64,000 nucleotides of DNA from Pseudomonas sp. UBA2684 (GTDB lineage Bacteria > Pseudomonadota > Gammaproteobacteria > Pseudomonadales > Pseudomonadaceae), in assembly GCA_002354655.1 (NCBI GenBank), contig DELY01000044.1, positions 215,041 through 279,040 of the forward strand. Reading direction: 5' to 3'. Each line of letters begins with the position of its first letter. The first letter of the stretch is position 1. This document shows positions 35,281 through 43,803 of this stretch, in pieces. The notes below the pieces were generated by a model. It was not told the DNA's origin. It did no database searches and saw only the letters and a program-made list of their open reading frames with translations. The position numbers were made by a program, and so were the translations under genes.

Positions 35281-36549
35281 TCAGGCAGGCTGCTGGTGAA
35301 CCGCGACCGCTGGCGCTGGCCGTAGCCAGAGCAGGATCGACGGACCGATGATGGAACAGGCCAGGCAGCACAGCAGCACGGCCGAATAGCCGTCGTAGGC
35401 TTCGTAGAGGCGGCCGAAGAACACCGGCATCAGCCCCGCGAAGATGGTGACTAACGCCAGGTGCAGGCCGAAGATCCGCGCATATTCGCGCAGCCCGAAA
35501 TAGCGCGCCATGAGGAACGCCGCCAGATCGAACTCCGCGCCGGCGCTGGCACCGATGCACAGGATCGCCAGCACCAGCAGCGCCACGCTCTGCACACCGG
35601 CGAACAAGAAGATCGTGCAGCCGATGGCCGGCAGCACCAGACTGATCGCCGCGACCAGGATCGGCGGGTAGCGATCCAGCAAATAGCCCACCAACAACCG
35701 TCCGGCAATGATGGAAATGCCGAAGCTGCTGAATATCTGGCTTGCCTCCTGGGCGGAGAACCCTTTGCCCTGCAGCATCGGCACAATGTTAGTGACCATG
35801 CCTACGGTCAGGCACACGGACAGGATCAGCGCGACATTAAAGCTCCAGTAGACCGGTGAGCGTAGCGCCTGACGAAAGCTGAAACCGCTCAACTGCGGTA
35901 CGGCCTCACTCTCTGCCGGCAACGCGTCGTTGCTTGGCAAGCGCAGCCAGAACAGCGCCAGCGGCAAGGTGAACAGCAACGGCATCGCCGCCAGGGTGAA
36001 AAACCCTGCCTGCCAGCCGAATTGCGCAATCAGCCGCGCCAGCAGCGGCGGCAGAACCACCGCCATCAGTCCGGTACCGCAGAGAATGACCGCCAGGGCC
36101 AGGCCACGGTTGCGCTCGAACCACAGGTTGACCAATTGCGTCCAGGTGATGGCGATGGTCCCTGCGCAGACCAGCGGCATGGCGAAGAACGCCAGGTACA
36201 ACCAGCCGATGGAATGCTCGATCCGAGTGATCGCCGCATAACCGATCACCTGCAACACGATCGAGACGATCGCCACTCGCCGCAGGCCGAAACGGCGGTA
36301 CAACGGGCCGACCAGCTGGGTCGAGATGGCCACCCCAGCGAACAGAAAGGTGATCGACGCCTGCAGATCGCCGCGGCTCCAGCCAAAGGCCTGTTCGAGG
36401 GGAATCACCAGGGTGCCGAAGCCGTAGAGCAGGCCCACGCTGATGCTGGTGCAGATGCCGGCGAGGCCGAGTAAGAGGACGCGCCAACCGCGCTTGAATT
36501 CGCCGGTGTCGATCGCAACCGTGGGTCGCGAAGGGGATGTGTCGGACAT
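35281..36549 (-). CDS. MFS transporter, monocarboxylate-type, no. 2
   Basis: 422 residues, 12 helices. A clear paralogue of the carrier at 30664-31944, with the same N-terminal GEFKRGWRVLLLGLAGI pattern and the loop LWFERNRGLALAVILCGTGL. AGGAG precedes the ATG. It is downstream of the SDR at 36601 (51-base gap) and probably co-transcribed with it. Two near-identical carriers may import different acids of the same family. Confidence 0.9.
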   Translation of the reverse strand: MSDTSPSRPTVAIDTGEFKRGWRVLLLGLAGICTSISVGLLYGFGTLVIPLEQAFGWSRGDLQASITFLFAGVAISTQLVGPLYRRFGLRRVAIVSIVLQVIGYAAITRIEHSIGWLYLAFFAMPLVCAGTIAITWTQLVNLWFERNRGLALAVILCGTGLMAVVLPPLLARLIAQFGWQAGFFTLAAMPLLFTLPLALFWLRLPSNDALPAESEAVPQLSGFSFRQALRSPVYWSFNVALILSVCLTVGMVTNIVPMLQGKGFSAQEASQIFSSFGISIIAGRLLVGYLLDRYPPILVAAISLVLPAIGCTIFLFAGVQSVALLVLAILCIGASAGAEFDLAAFLMARYFGLREYARIFGLHLALVTIFAGLMPVFFGRLYEAYDGYSAVLLCCLACSIIGPSILLWLRPAPAVAVHQQPA

Positions 36550-36600
36550 GCGGGACTCCTGGCGCCACCCGTCATACCGAGCGGGCGGCGCGATCTGGGC

Positions 36601-37389
36601 TCAACGCCCCTTGAGGATTTCTTCGACCTTCGGCAGGGCCACCATGGTGGCACCGCCGTCGACCAGCAGCGACGTACCGGTGATGTAGGACGCCTCGTTG
36701 GACGTCAGAAACAGCACGGCCGAGGCGATGTCCGCCGACTGCCCCAGGCGCGGCACGGGGAAATGCTCGGCCAACCGGTGCGGCAGTTCCTCGCCCAGGG
36801 TTTCGAGCATATGGTCGGTACCAATCAGCCCCGGTTCGATCACGTTGACCAGGATATTCAAGGCACCGAATTCCACCGCCAGACCACGGGCAAAGGCGTT
36901 CATGAACGCCTTGCTGGAAGCGTAGGGAATCAGTGTCGGGGTGTACTTGCGATTGGCCTCGCCGGAGGAGATGAAAATGATCCGGCCCTTGTCCTGCGCC
37001 TTGGAAAGATGTTGGGCCGCGTCCTTGGCCAGCCAGAACAGCGATTGGATGTTGCTGCGCACCAGATGATCGAAGGTTTCATCCGCCATCTCGGTGATCA
37101 GCCCGTGAGCCGTATCGGCGGCGCAGTGCACTACGATATCCAGAGCGCCAAAAGCGTCGATGGCACCGTCGACCATGGCCTTGATTGCCGCGCGATCGGC
37201 GATATCGCCGCCCACCAGGCTGGCTTGGGCGCCCAGACCGTGGATTTGCGCGATGGTTTCTGTGCCATGCTTGGCGGTACGGGCAGACACAACCACCCGC
37301 GCGCCCTCCCTGGCATAGGCCAGTGCGATGGCACGGCCCATGCCACGCCCGGCACCGGTGATCAGCACCACCTTGTCTTTGAATCTCAT
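36601..37389 (-). CDS. Short-chain dehydrogenase/reductase (SDR) no. 4
   Basis: 262 residues from the ATG at 37389 (GAGGAA 7 bases ahead). The cofactor loop TGAGRGMG is at 11-18, catalytic Y156 and K160 (YASSK) are present and S141/S142 sits in FISSGEA. The NNAG motif is changed to HCAAD. A standard active SDR otherwise. Follows a protein of unknown function (37475-38506) by 85 bases. The substrate is probably a hydroxylated terpenoid, from context only. Confidence 0.9.
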   Translation of the reverse strand: MRFKDKVVLITGAGRGMGRAIALAYAREGARVVVSARTAKHGTETIAQIHGLGAQASLVGGDIADRAAIKAMVDGAIDAFGALDIVVHCAADTAHGLITEMADETFDHLVRSNIQSLFWLAKDAAQHLSKAQDKGRIIFISSGEANRKYTPTLIPYASSKAFMNAFARGLAVEFGALNILVNVIEPGLIGTDHMLETLGEELPHRLAEHFPVPRLGQSADIASAVLFLTSNEASYITGTSLLVDGGATMVALPKVEEILKGR

Positions 37390-37474
37390 CGACAGTTTCC
37401 TCTTATTCTTGTTCGCAAAGACTCCCGCAACGGCCAGGCCAGCGGGAGGCACATCGTCGAAATTCCGCTGGGCT

Positions 37475-38506
37475 TCAGATATCCCGGCCCGGCACGTTGC
37501 GCGCAGAGCCGTTGCGCCGGTCGGACTCGCCCCAGCCCAGCCAATGCGATGGCTCGCGGGTATCGCCGACCCGGCGCCAGCGCCCTTCCTGCTGCGCGGT
37601 AACCGGGAAACCGCCAACGAAATCGATCATTTCGCCTTTTTCGTCGGGGAGGAACTCCCACTCCTCCTTGCCTTCCAGCACCACTGTGGCCGATTCCAGG
37701 AAGTAGCTGCCGTCCTTGTGCTTGGTCTGCCCTTCGATATCGGTGGTGACGCGCACGTCGCCCTTGTCGTTGGTGAAGATGGCGTAGCCGAGGTGGTCAT
37801 GGCCGACCATGAAGGAGCCCGCGTCCCAACTGCCGTCCGTGTACACGGTGACGAACGACCACCAGATGACGTGCTTGTTATTGTTGACCACCAGGTCCTT
37901 CTTGAAGTGGATGGCACCACCCTCGGCCATGTAAAACTGGTCGAGCGCCATCGCCCCCTTCACCGGCTTGCCTTCGCAGACGCCGGCGAGCTCCCACAGC
38001 TGCGACACGTAGAACGTGCCCCACTCCACCCCCGGCAGGTACCACTGCAGGCCGGGGCCGAGTAGCCTGCCCTCCAGCTGGAACAGACCGTCCTCCTTCC
38101 AGGTCAGACGCTCGCTGTTGGCGGTGATCTCCCAGCCGTTGCCGGCCTCGCCGGGCAGGCTGGTCCAGCGCACGGTGTCGCCATCAAGGGTCTGTAGCGG
38201 CTTGGGGGTCAGCGCCTGGCGGGCCATTTTCTCGTGATCCATGCGCAGGTTGACGCCGTCGACATGGTTGTTCAGGTAAATAAACTTGGTCGGGTTCGGC
38301 GTGCCGCCCGGGGCCAGTAGCGAACGCACGAACGAGTATATGTTGCCGTCCTCGTCGCGCACCGAGCCGAACGGCGAGGATTTGCTCAATTGCAGGCCGA
38401 AGAAGCCGCGGCTGCCGCCCATTGAGGCACCGCTGACCTGGTGCGGGCCGACCAGTTGCTGAAAGCCAAAGTCGCCGCGCTCGGGAATCGTCTTGAAAGT
38501 TCTCAT
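37475..38506 (-). CDS. Protein of unknown function, beta-rich, Trp/Gly-rich
   Basis: 343 residues. I do not recognise the family. No signal peptide, no membrane segment, no Cys clusters. It is rich in Trp, Gly and Asp and looks mostly beta: GLQWYLPGVEWGTFY, VIWWSFVTVYTDGSWDAGSF and SHWLGWGESDRR. The pattern loosely recalls lipocalin-like AttH/CrtC proteins that bind or isomerise large hydrophobic substrates, but that is weak. AGAGACG precedes the ATG. Expressed with an SDR and a carrier, in the arm that also has P450 no. 2. A binding or isomerase role on a terpenoid would fit. Confidence 0.75.
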   Translation of the reverse strand: MRTFKTIPERGDFGFQQLVGPHQVSGASMGGSRGFFGLQLSKSSPFGSVRDEDGNIYSFVRSLLAPGGTPNPTKFIYLNNHVDGVNLRMDHEKMARQALTPKPLQTLDGDTVRWTSLPGEAGNGWEITANSERLTWKEDGLFQLEGRLLGPGLQWYLPGVEWGTFYVSQLWELAGVCEGKPVKGAMALDQFYMAEGGAIHFKKDLVVNNNKHVIWWSFVTVYTDGSWDAGSFMVGHDHLGYAIFTNDKGDVRVTTDIEGQTKHKDGSYFLESATVVLEGKEEWEFLPDEKGEMIDFVGGFPVTAQQEGRWRRVGDTREPSHWLGWGESDRRNGSARNVPGRDI

Positions 38507-38557
38507 GGGAATCGTCTCTTGTCGTTATCGTCGAAAGTCACGCCAGGCAGAGTGGGT

Positions 38558-38739
38558 TAGCAGCCTGTCGGACTTAACACTGCCCTACTGCGGAAAAGCC
38601 GAACTTAGTCATTTTTTGTGCTCCTTCACGTTAAATAGAGCGACTATTCGCGGGGCGGCCTCCCGCCTCGAAAGAGCGCAAAAACTGCCTCAAGTCGGAC
38701 TTTCCCTCGCTACGGACGGTCAAGTCCGACAGGCTGCTA
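38558..38739. mobile_element. MITE-like element with 18-bp perfect terminal inverted repeats
   Basis: TAGCAGCCTGTCGGACTT at 38558-38575 is the exact reverse complement of 38722-38739; the element is 182 bp, has no gene, and contains a further nested copy (AAGTCGGACTT at 38692-38702). It lies between the unknown protein and P450 genes. I see no target duplication. From memory, CAGCCTGTCGGACTT sequences are dispersed in Pseudomonas genomes. It could be a non-autonomous element or a structured RNA. Confidence 0.65.
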
Positions 38740-38746
38740 GCGCCGT

Positions 38747-40036
38747 TCAGTCCCAGATCACCGGGAGCGACGCAGCACCACGCAACTGCGCACCTTCGAT
38801 GACCGGGGCCGGTTGCGAGGGGTCCAGGCGAAGGTTGGGGAATAGGTCGAGGATGGCGTTGACCGAGCAACTGATCTCGACCTTGGCGATGAACTGGCCG
38901 ATACACATGTGTGGGCCGAAGCCAAAGCCAAAGGCGGGCTTGAGCTTGCGGTCGATATCGAACACCTCGGGATTCTCGAAGGCGTCCTCGTCGCGGTTGG
39001 CGGATACCACCATGCACTGTACGAAGGAGCCCTTGGGAATCTTCACCCCGTGGAACTCGACATCCTTGGCGGTCTCACGCACCTTGAACGTGGCCACCGG
39101 TTCGAAGCGCGCAGTTTCATCCATCAGCTTGGCAATCAGCGAGCGATCGGCCCTGACCCGTTCCAGCAGGCCCGGGGTGGTGAGCAGCAGGGTCATTACC
39201 GAACTGAACATGCGCGTGGTGGTTTCGCCGGCGGCAGGTAGCAGTGAGCGGGTGAAGGTAATCACCTCATGGTCATCCAGCGTCCGACCTTCAAATTCGG
39301 CACGCAACAAACGTCCGACCACGTCGTCGCCCTGGCTGCCCTCCGCGCGGCGGCGCACCACGACATCCTGGATCGCGTCATACAGCCCCTTCACCGCAAT
39401 GCCGGCCTTCTGCCGGGCATCAGCCATCTTCTCCGGATCGATCTGGTTACCGCCGACCATGGCCAGCGCCCAGGCAGCGTACTGCTTGTACTTGGACGGG
39501 TCATCGGAGGGGAAGCCCATCAGCGCGTACATGATACGGATCGGTAATTCCAGGCCGAACTGCATCAGGTCGGCCTTCTTCTCAGGGACCAGCGGCTCCA
39601 GGAAGCCCTTGCGGATCACCTCGTCGATCTGCCCACGCCACTTGTTAACGCTCTCGGGCATGAACGCCGGCTGCAGCAGCGCGCGCACCTTGCGGTGCGG
39701 CTCGCCGTCCATGGCCAGGATCACCAAACCGTCGAAGAAGGCACCCAGGCCCTCGGCGATAAAGCCACTGGTGTAGGTATTGCCGTCGCGCAGCACCGCC
39801 ATCACGTCCTGGTATTTGAACAGGGCGAAAGTCGGCCGCGTCCCTTGCTGGATCCCGGCATTGGTTGGTACACCGAACTGGGTGATGAAATCACCCTGGT
39901 AGACGGGCGATTTCAGGCGCTGCTCCCGGCACACCGCATGGATGTCCAGGCTCGTACCAAGGTAGGTTGCAGACACCGCAGCGTAGGCACTTTTGAGATC
40001 GATCGCGGTATCGGTACGGCTAGCACTCATGGTCAT
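38747..40036 (-). CDS. Cytochrome P450, CYP226-like (diterpenoid hydroxylase no. 2)
   Basis: 429 residues. Haem loop FGFGFGPHMCIG with C378, ExxR E307-R310 (ETAR), I-helix AAGETT at 269-273 with the normal Gly, unlike the other P450. The two share most of the B-C region (SGFIAEGLGAFFDG) and the C-terminal end, so they arose by duplication. The stop is 7 bases from the end of a MITE-like element. The ATG at 40036 follows GAGTGAGAC. No ferredoxin is adjacent; the pair at 31955-33555 probably serves it. It may hydroxylate a different abietane carbon from P450 no. 1. Confidence 0.9.
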   Translation of the reverse strand: MTMSASRTDTAIDLKSAYAAVSATYLGTSLDIHAVCREQRLKSPVYQGDFITQFGVPTNAGIQQGTRPTFALFKYQDVMAVLRDGNTYTSGFIAEGLGAFFDGLVILAMDGEPHRKVRALLQPAFMPESVNKWRGQIDEVIRKGFLEPLVPEKKADLMQFGLELPIRIMYALMGFPSDDPSKYKQYAAWALAMVGGNQIDPEKMADARQKAGIAVKGLYDAIQDVVVRRRAEGSQGDDVVGRLLRAEFEGRTLDDHEVITFTRSLLPAAGETTTRMFSSVMTLLLTTPGLLERVRADRSLIAKLMDETARFEPVATFKVRETAKDVEFHGVKIPKGSFVQCMVVSANRDEDAFENPEVFDIDRKLKPAFGFGFGPHMCIGQFIAKVEISCSVNAILDLFPNLRLDPSQPAPVIEGAQLRGAASLPVIWD

Positions 40037-40114
40037 GTCTCACTCTTAATAAATTGTCATTGTCGAGCGTCACGGCTGGCCGCTGCGGCCAGCCCAATAG
40101 CTGAACGGTCGTAC

Positions 40115-41773
40115 TCACGCCCCAGGCGTGGTCTGGCCAACAGGCTGCTGGCTGGCACCTGCCGGTGCCGCTATGCGGTCGCTCGCGCGCTTACCCAGGT
40201 AACGCTTAACCCGCTGGGCAGCCAGGCGCCCCGCCATGCCGTTGACTCCACCACCGGGGTGGATGCCGGCACTGCCGAAGTAGAGGCCCTCGACCGGCAG
40301 GGTATCGCCGCCCAGACCATGGGCCGGGCGCATGCTGCTGGAGCGCAGGGTGGTGGTGTCGATGTGTACGACGCAGCCATTCACCGTATTCAGTCGCGCG
40401 GTGAAGTCCGGTGCGGCTTCGAGACGGCGGCCAATGATGGTGTGTTCATTGACGCCCTCGATGTACTCGCTGATCTGGCTGATCAACTGATCCGCAACCC
40501 GCTCGCGCAGCGCGTCCCAGCCTTCGGCAGGATTGACCGGCATCGCCGGCGGGTAGACGTACAGCACGTCCTGACCACTCGGCGCCTGTGACGGGTCGAC
40601 GGCGCTGGGCGCGGCAAAGGTGATGTAAGGCAAGCGTGGCACCTCACCGCGCGCACTGGCGGCGAAGTTCTCCAGCACCGCTTCGGCGGTACCGATCAAC
40701 AGGCAAGCCTTGCGCAAGTCGACACCATCGCCGCGCGCAGCCTCGAAGCGCGACACCGAGATCTGTCCGTTCAGGGCCAGGTCGAGCTTCACCGGTCCGG
40801 CGCCATGCGCATTGGCCGGCGCCATCGCCACACGGGTCAGCAGTTGCTGCTCGATCGCACCCGGCGTGACCATCTCCAGCGCCACCTTGGGATGGCAGCT
40901 GGCGACCACCACACGGGCATGGAATTCTTGGCCGTCCGCCAGACGCACGCCGCGTACCTTGCCGTCCACTGCGACGATTTCGGTCACCGACGCCGAGGTC
41001 ATCACCGCACCGCCCAACTCCTCGAAACGCGAACGTAGCGCGTCACTGAGCTTTTGCATGCCGCCGATCACCCGGCCCACACCAAAGCGATGGAGGAAGG
41101 CCACCAGGGCGTAGTAGATGCCGCTGCCGTCGGCAGTAATCACCCCGGCCAGCCCGGTCAGCGCACACATGGCGGAGATAGTCACCGGATGCTCGAAACG
41201 CTCCAGCGCCGCCTGGTAGGCCGAACCGGTCATCAGTGCCATCAGTTCCGGCTTGAGCTTGCGGTTGCGCAACACCGTGCCCAAGACCTTGAGCTTGGTG
41301 CCCAAATTGAACTTGGCCGGATCGGCTCGCATCATCGGCAGCGCCATGTCGATAAAGGCATCCAACACCTTGACGAACGCCAGGTAAGCATCGGCATCGC
41401 GCGGGCTGTAGCGGCGGATTTCCTCGGCGGTGCGGTTGGCGTCGCGCCAGAACACCACCGAGGTACCGTCCGGGTGCAGGTAGACGTAACCAGGCGAGTA
41501 CTCGACCGCCTGAAAACCGTGGCGATCCAGCTCCAGTTCAACGGGGACATGGGCGTGCACGCGCATCGACATCATGTCCAATGCACACGGGTGCACCAGG
41601 TGCTCGGGCGCCTCGGGGATCAAGTAGCCGGAGGACGCCATGCCGCCGACTTTGCCCAGCGCCTCCAACACCATCACCTTGTTGCCCTCGGCGGCCAGGT
41701 AGCAGCCGGTGGTCAGGCCATTGTGCCCGCCCCCCACAATCAGGACATCGAACTCTGTGTTACTCAAGGTCAT
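40115..41773 (-). CDS. FAD-dependent oxidoreductase, phytoene-desaturase-like
   Basis: 552 residues. The FAD loop VGGGHNGL is at 13-20 with E37 closing the dinucleotide fold, and the C-terminal FAD contact GLYFGSAGIHPGGGVNGMAG is characteristic of the phytoene-desaturase/CrtI-like amine-oxidase group. CrtI-type enzymes desaturate isoprenoid chains, so one acting on a ring diterpenoid (dehydrogenation or aromatisation) is attractive. The ATG follows GGAG by 7 bases. Lies 78 bases upstream of P450 no. 2 and in the same direction, so likely one transcript. Function inferred. Confidence 0.85.
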   Translation of the reverse strand: MTLSNTEFDVLIVGGGHNGLTTGCYLAAEGNKVMVLEALGKVGGMASSGYLIPEAPEHLVHPCALDMMSMRVHAHVPVELELDRHGFQAVEYSPGYVYLHPDGTSVVFWRDANRTAEEIRRYSPRDADAYLAFVKVLDAFIDMALPMMRADPAKFNLGTKLKVLGTVLRNRKLKPELMALMTGSAYQAALERFEHPVTISAMCALTGLAGVITADGSGIYYALVAFLHRFGVGRVIGGMQKLSDALRSRFEELGGAVMTSASVTEIVAVDGKVRGVRLADGQEFHARVVVASCHPKVALEMVTPGAIEQQLLTRVAMAPANAHGAGPVKLDLALNGQISVSRFEAARGDGVDLRKACLLIGTAEAVLENFAASARGEVPRLPYITFAAPSAVDPSQAPSGQDVLYVYPPAMPVNPAEGWDALRERVADQLISQISEYIEGVNEHTIIGRRLEAAPDFTARLNTVNGCVVHIDTTTLRSSSMRPAHGLGGDTLPVEGLYFGSAGIHPGGGVNGMAGRLAAQRVKRYLGKRASDRIAAPAGASQQPVGQTTPGA

Positions 41774-42424
41774 CTCAAGTCTCCATGGCCGGCCGGCACA
41801 ACGTCAGTAATTTGCGTGACGCGCCGGTAGGCCGGTACGTATCTGCTCATCCACCCGCAAACGAACGGCGGCGCAACTAAAACCTGCGTCACGCCATCCG
41901 TGGGGATGAACCAGCGGTAGTTAATCGTTTGCGCGAGGCCCATCTACGTCGGCTGGGCGGGGTCGCCTCGTGCTCACTGCATGCGCTGACCGGCACGCGT
42001 CGGGAAAGGACTCAGTTCGGCAATCACCCGTGTCCGCGCCCGGCGTTAACGCCGCGTGCAGCAGGTTCACGCGTTGGGTGTGAGGCATGCGCTGGCCACT
42101 ATGCGTTTGCCTGCGCCTGGGCATCGGCCACAGCGACCGCAATCAAGGCGATGACCGCGAGGTAACTTGAGACAGTTCGTTGAAGGTTCATGAGGCCGAT
42201 CTCCGTTATTAGTCTTATCGAGAAATCGCAACGCCGTACGCCGCGATTGCCGAGTAGTTACCCTAACGAATTAACTGCCAGAGCAGCAGCGCATCCGTTT
42301 GACCTTGAGTCAAACGAAAGCTGGGGGCGCTGCAACATGTATTTGTAGGATGGCGCCAACGCACTATCAGCGCGACTCGGCGCAACACTCGAAGTGCCGA
42401 ATTAGCCTCACTCAAGGAAACACC
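41774..42424. other. 651-base gene-poor region
   Basis: The longest gene-poor stretch of the window. It holds a possible 30-codon gene (42099-42191), a perfect 14-base palindrome (CGGCGTTAACGCCG, 42041-42054) and a hairpin GTTTGAC/GTCAAAC at 42297-42315. No copy of the shared operator is seen. It separates the P450/flavoprotein run from the VOC gene and could hold promoters for both. Confidence 0.5.
42099..42191 (-). CDS. Possible 30-residue hydrophobic peptide
   Basis: An ATG at 42191 after GGAG (9-base spacing) opens a 30-codon frame ending TAG at 42099-42101. It starts MNLQRTVSSYLAVIALIAVA and ends ADAQAQANA: a basic N-terminus, one hydrophobic helix, then a small-residue tail, like a signal peptide alone or a one-helix membrane peptide. 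It is too short for any family call and could be a chance frame or a decayed secreted protein. Confidence 0.35.
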   Translation of the reverse strand: MNLQRTVSSYLAVIALIAVAVADAQAQANA

Positions 42425-42832
42425 ATGATTACGCGCATGGACCACTTCACCATCGTCACCGATCAGCTGCAGAGCACGCGGCAGTTCTATGTCGAGATAC
42501 TTGGCTTGCAGCAAGGACCGCGCCCGCCCTTTCCCATTGCCGGTTACTGGCTGTACGTCGGGCCGCATCCGGTTCTGCATGTGGTGGCTGTCGCGCGCAT
42601 GCCCGAGCCCCGTCGCGGGGTTCTCGATCACATGGCTTTTCGCGCCGAGGGACTGGCGAGCACCCTGGATCGCCTGGATGAGCATGGCATCGCCTTTCGC
42701 ATCATTCGCGCACCGGGCGAAACCCGCACCTGGCAACTGTTCTGCAACGACCCCAACGGCGTGGAAGTGGAGTTGGATTTCGCCGCGACAGAAATCCCAC
42801 CCAGCGACTGGAAAAGCCGTTGCGCGGCCTGA
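42425..42832 (+). CDS. Small VOC/glyoxalase-family protein
   Basis: 135 residues, one vicinal-oxygen-chelate unit pair. Candidate metal ligands are H7 (MDHFTIV), H69 (LDHMAF) and E116 (VEVELDF); H52 is a further candidate. AAGGAA precedes the ATG. Family members include glyoxalases, epimerases, bleomycin-type binders and small dioxygenases, so no reaction can be named. It converges with an SDR gene (18-base gap). Confidence 0.85.
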   Translation: MITRMDHFTIVTDQLQSTRQFYVEILGLQQGPRPPFPIAGYWLYVGPHPVLHVVAVARMPEPRRGVLDHMAFRAEGLASTLDRLDEHGIAFRIIRAPGETRTWQLFCNDPNGVEVELDFAATEIPPSDWKSRCAA

Positions 42833-42850
42833 CCGACCGCCGCGATACGG

Positions 42851-43630
42851 CTAGATCAGCCCGGCATAGCTGCCGCCATCCACTTGCAGATTCTGCCCGG
42901 TGATATAGCTGGCCTGGGCCGAACAGAAAAACGCGCAGGCGGCGGCAAACTCCTCGGCCGTGCCGAAACGCCGGGCCGGAATCGGTCGCAGCATTTCCGC
43001 GCGCGCCTCGTCCAAACTGCAGCCCTTGTGCTTGGCCAATTGCGCGCTCATGAACTGCAAGCGATCAGTTTCGATGCGTTCAGGCAGCAGGTTATTCAGG
43101 GTGACATTGTCGCGCACGACTTCGTTGGCCAGCGCCTTGGAAAAGGCCGTCAGCCCTGCCCGTGCGGCGGTGGAAAGGCCCAGCGGCAGACGCGGCGACT
43201 TGACCATGGCCGAGGTGATATTGACGATCCGCCCGAAGCGCCGAGCGCGCATGCCGCCGACCACGGCCTGGATCAACAGAATTGCCGAGAGCATGTTGGC
43301 CTCCACGGCCGCCAGCCAGGCGGCATGGTCCCACTCCTCGATACGTCCCGGCGCCGGCCCGCCATTGTTGGTAATCAGAATGTCCGGTTGCGGGCAGGCA
43401 GCCAGCAGGGCGGCACGTCCAGCCTCACTACCGACATCGGCTACCACCACCTGCGGCTGGCGTCCGGTCACGGCCATGATCTCGGCGGCGGTCAGGGCCA
43501 GTTGTTCGGCGTCACGGCCATTGATCAGCACCTCGCAGCCTTCTTGCGCCAGGGCCAGCGCGCAGGCCTTGCCCAGGCCACGAGATGACGCGCAGACAAT
43601 CGCCTTACGGCCAGCAATTCGCAGATCCAT
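42851..43630 (-). CDS. SDR-fold protein no. 5 lacking the catalytic Tyr and Lys
   Basis: 259 residues from the ATG at 43630 (GGGGGAG 5 bases ahead). The cofactor loop is ASSRGLG (14-20) and NNGGP replaces NNAG, as in a known FabG-like subgroup. Where YxxxK is expected the sequence reads STAAR (S153 to R157), so the standard proton relay is missing. Members of this subgroup are of unclear activity. It is divergent from the TetR gene at 43804, with a palindromic operator between them. It may work as a non-classical reductase or as a binding protein. Confidence 0.85.
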   Translation of the reverse strand: MDLRIAGRKAIVCASSRGLGKACALALAQEGCEVLINGRDAEQLALTAAEIMAVTGRQPQVVVADVGSEAGRAALLAACPQPDILITNNGGPAPGRIEEWDHAAWLAAVEANMLSAILLIQAVVGGMRARRFGRIVNITSAMVKSPRLPLGLSTAARAGLTAFSKALANEVVRDNVTLNNLLPERIETDRLQFMSAQLAKHKGCSLDEARAEMLRPIPARRFGTAEEFAAACAFFCSAQASYITGQNLQVDGGSYAGLI

Positions 43631-43680
43631 AATCACTCCCCCATCGATTTAGTAGCGGGCTCGCTGTAACGACTTATGAA

Positions 43681-43696
43681 GACACATTGCTGTGTC
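43681..43696. promoter_or_regulatory. Palindromic operator between SDR and TetR genes
   Basis: GACACATTGCTGTGTC is GACACA and TGTGTC around a 4-base centre, a classic TetR-family operator shape. It lies 50 bases from the SDR start and 107 from the TetR ATG, in the divergent spacer. Likely the autoregulatory site of that TetR. Confidence 0.55.
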
Positions 43697-43803
43697 CATC
43701 TCGCGGCTGGGCAAACGGCGACACAAAGAGTCGACGTGGTAATCTGCCTGTCGATAAAACATCGACCTCGCCGCCGGCGCAAAGCAGACGGAACAACAAT
43801 AAA

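Noticed and set aside
36601-37617. A 338-residue SDR with an N-terminal extension
   Set aside because: The extension overlaps the preceding gene; the ATG at 37389 has GAGGAA and gives the usual SDR length.
42041-42054. CGGCGTTAACGCCG palindrome as an operator
   Set aside because: Perfect but isolated, not close to a start codon, and GC-rich palindromes of this size are not rare here.
42851-43630. Frameshift or decay explaining the missing YxxxK motif in the SDR
   Set aside because: The frame is intact, length is normal, and a second SDR in the window has the same S...R substitution, so it looks like a real subgroup.
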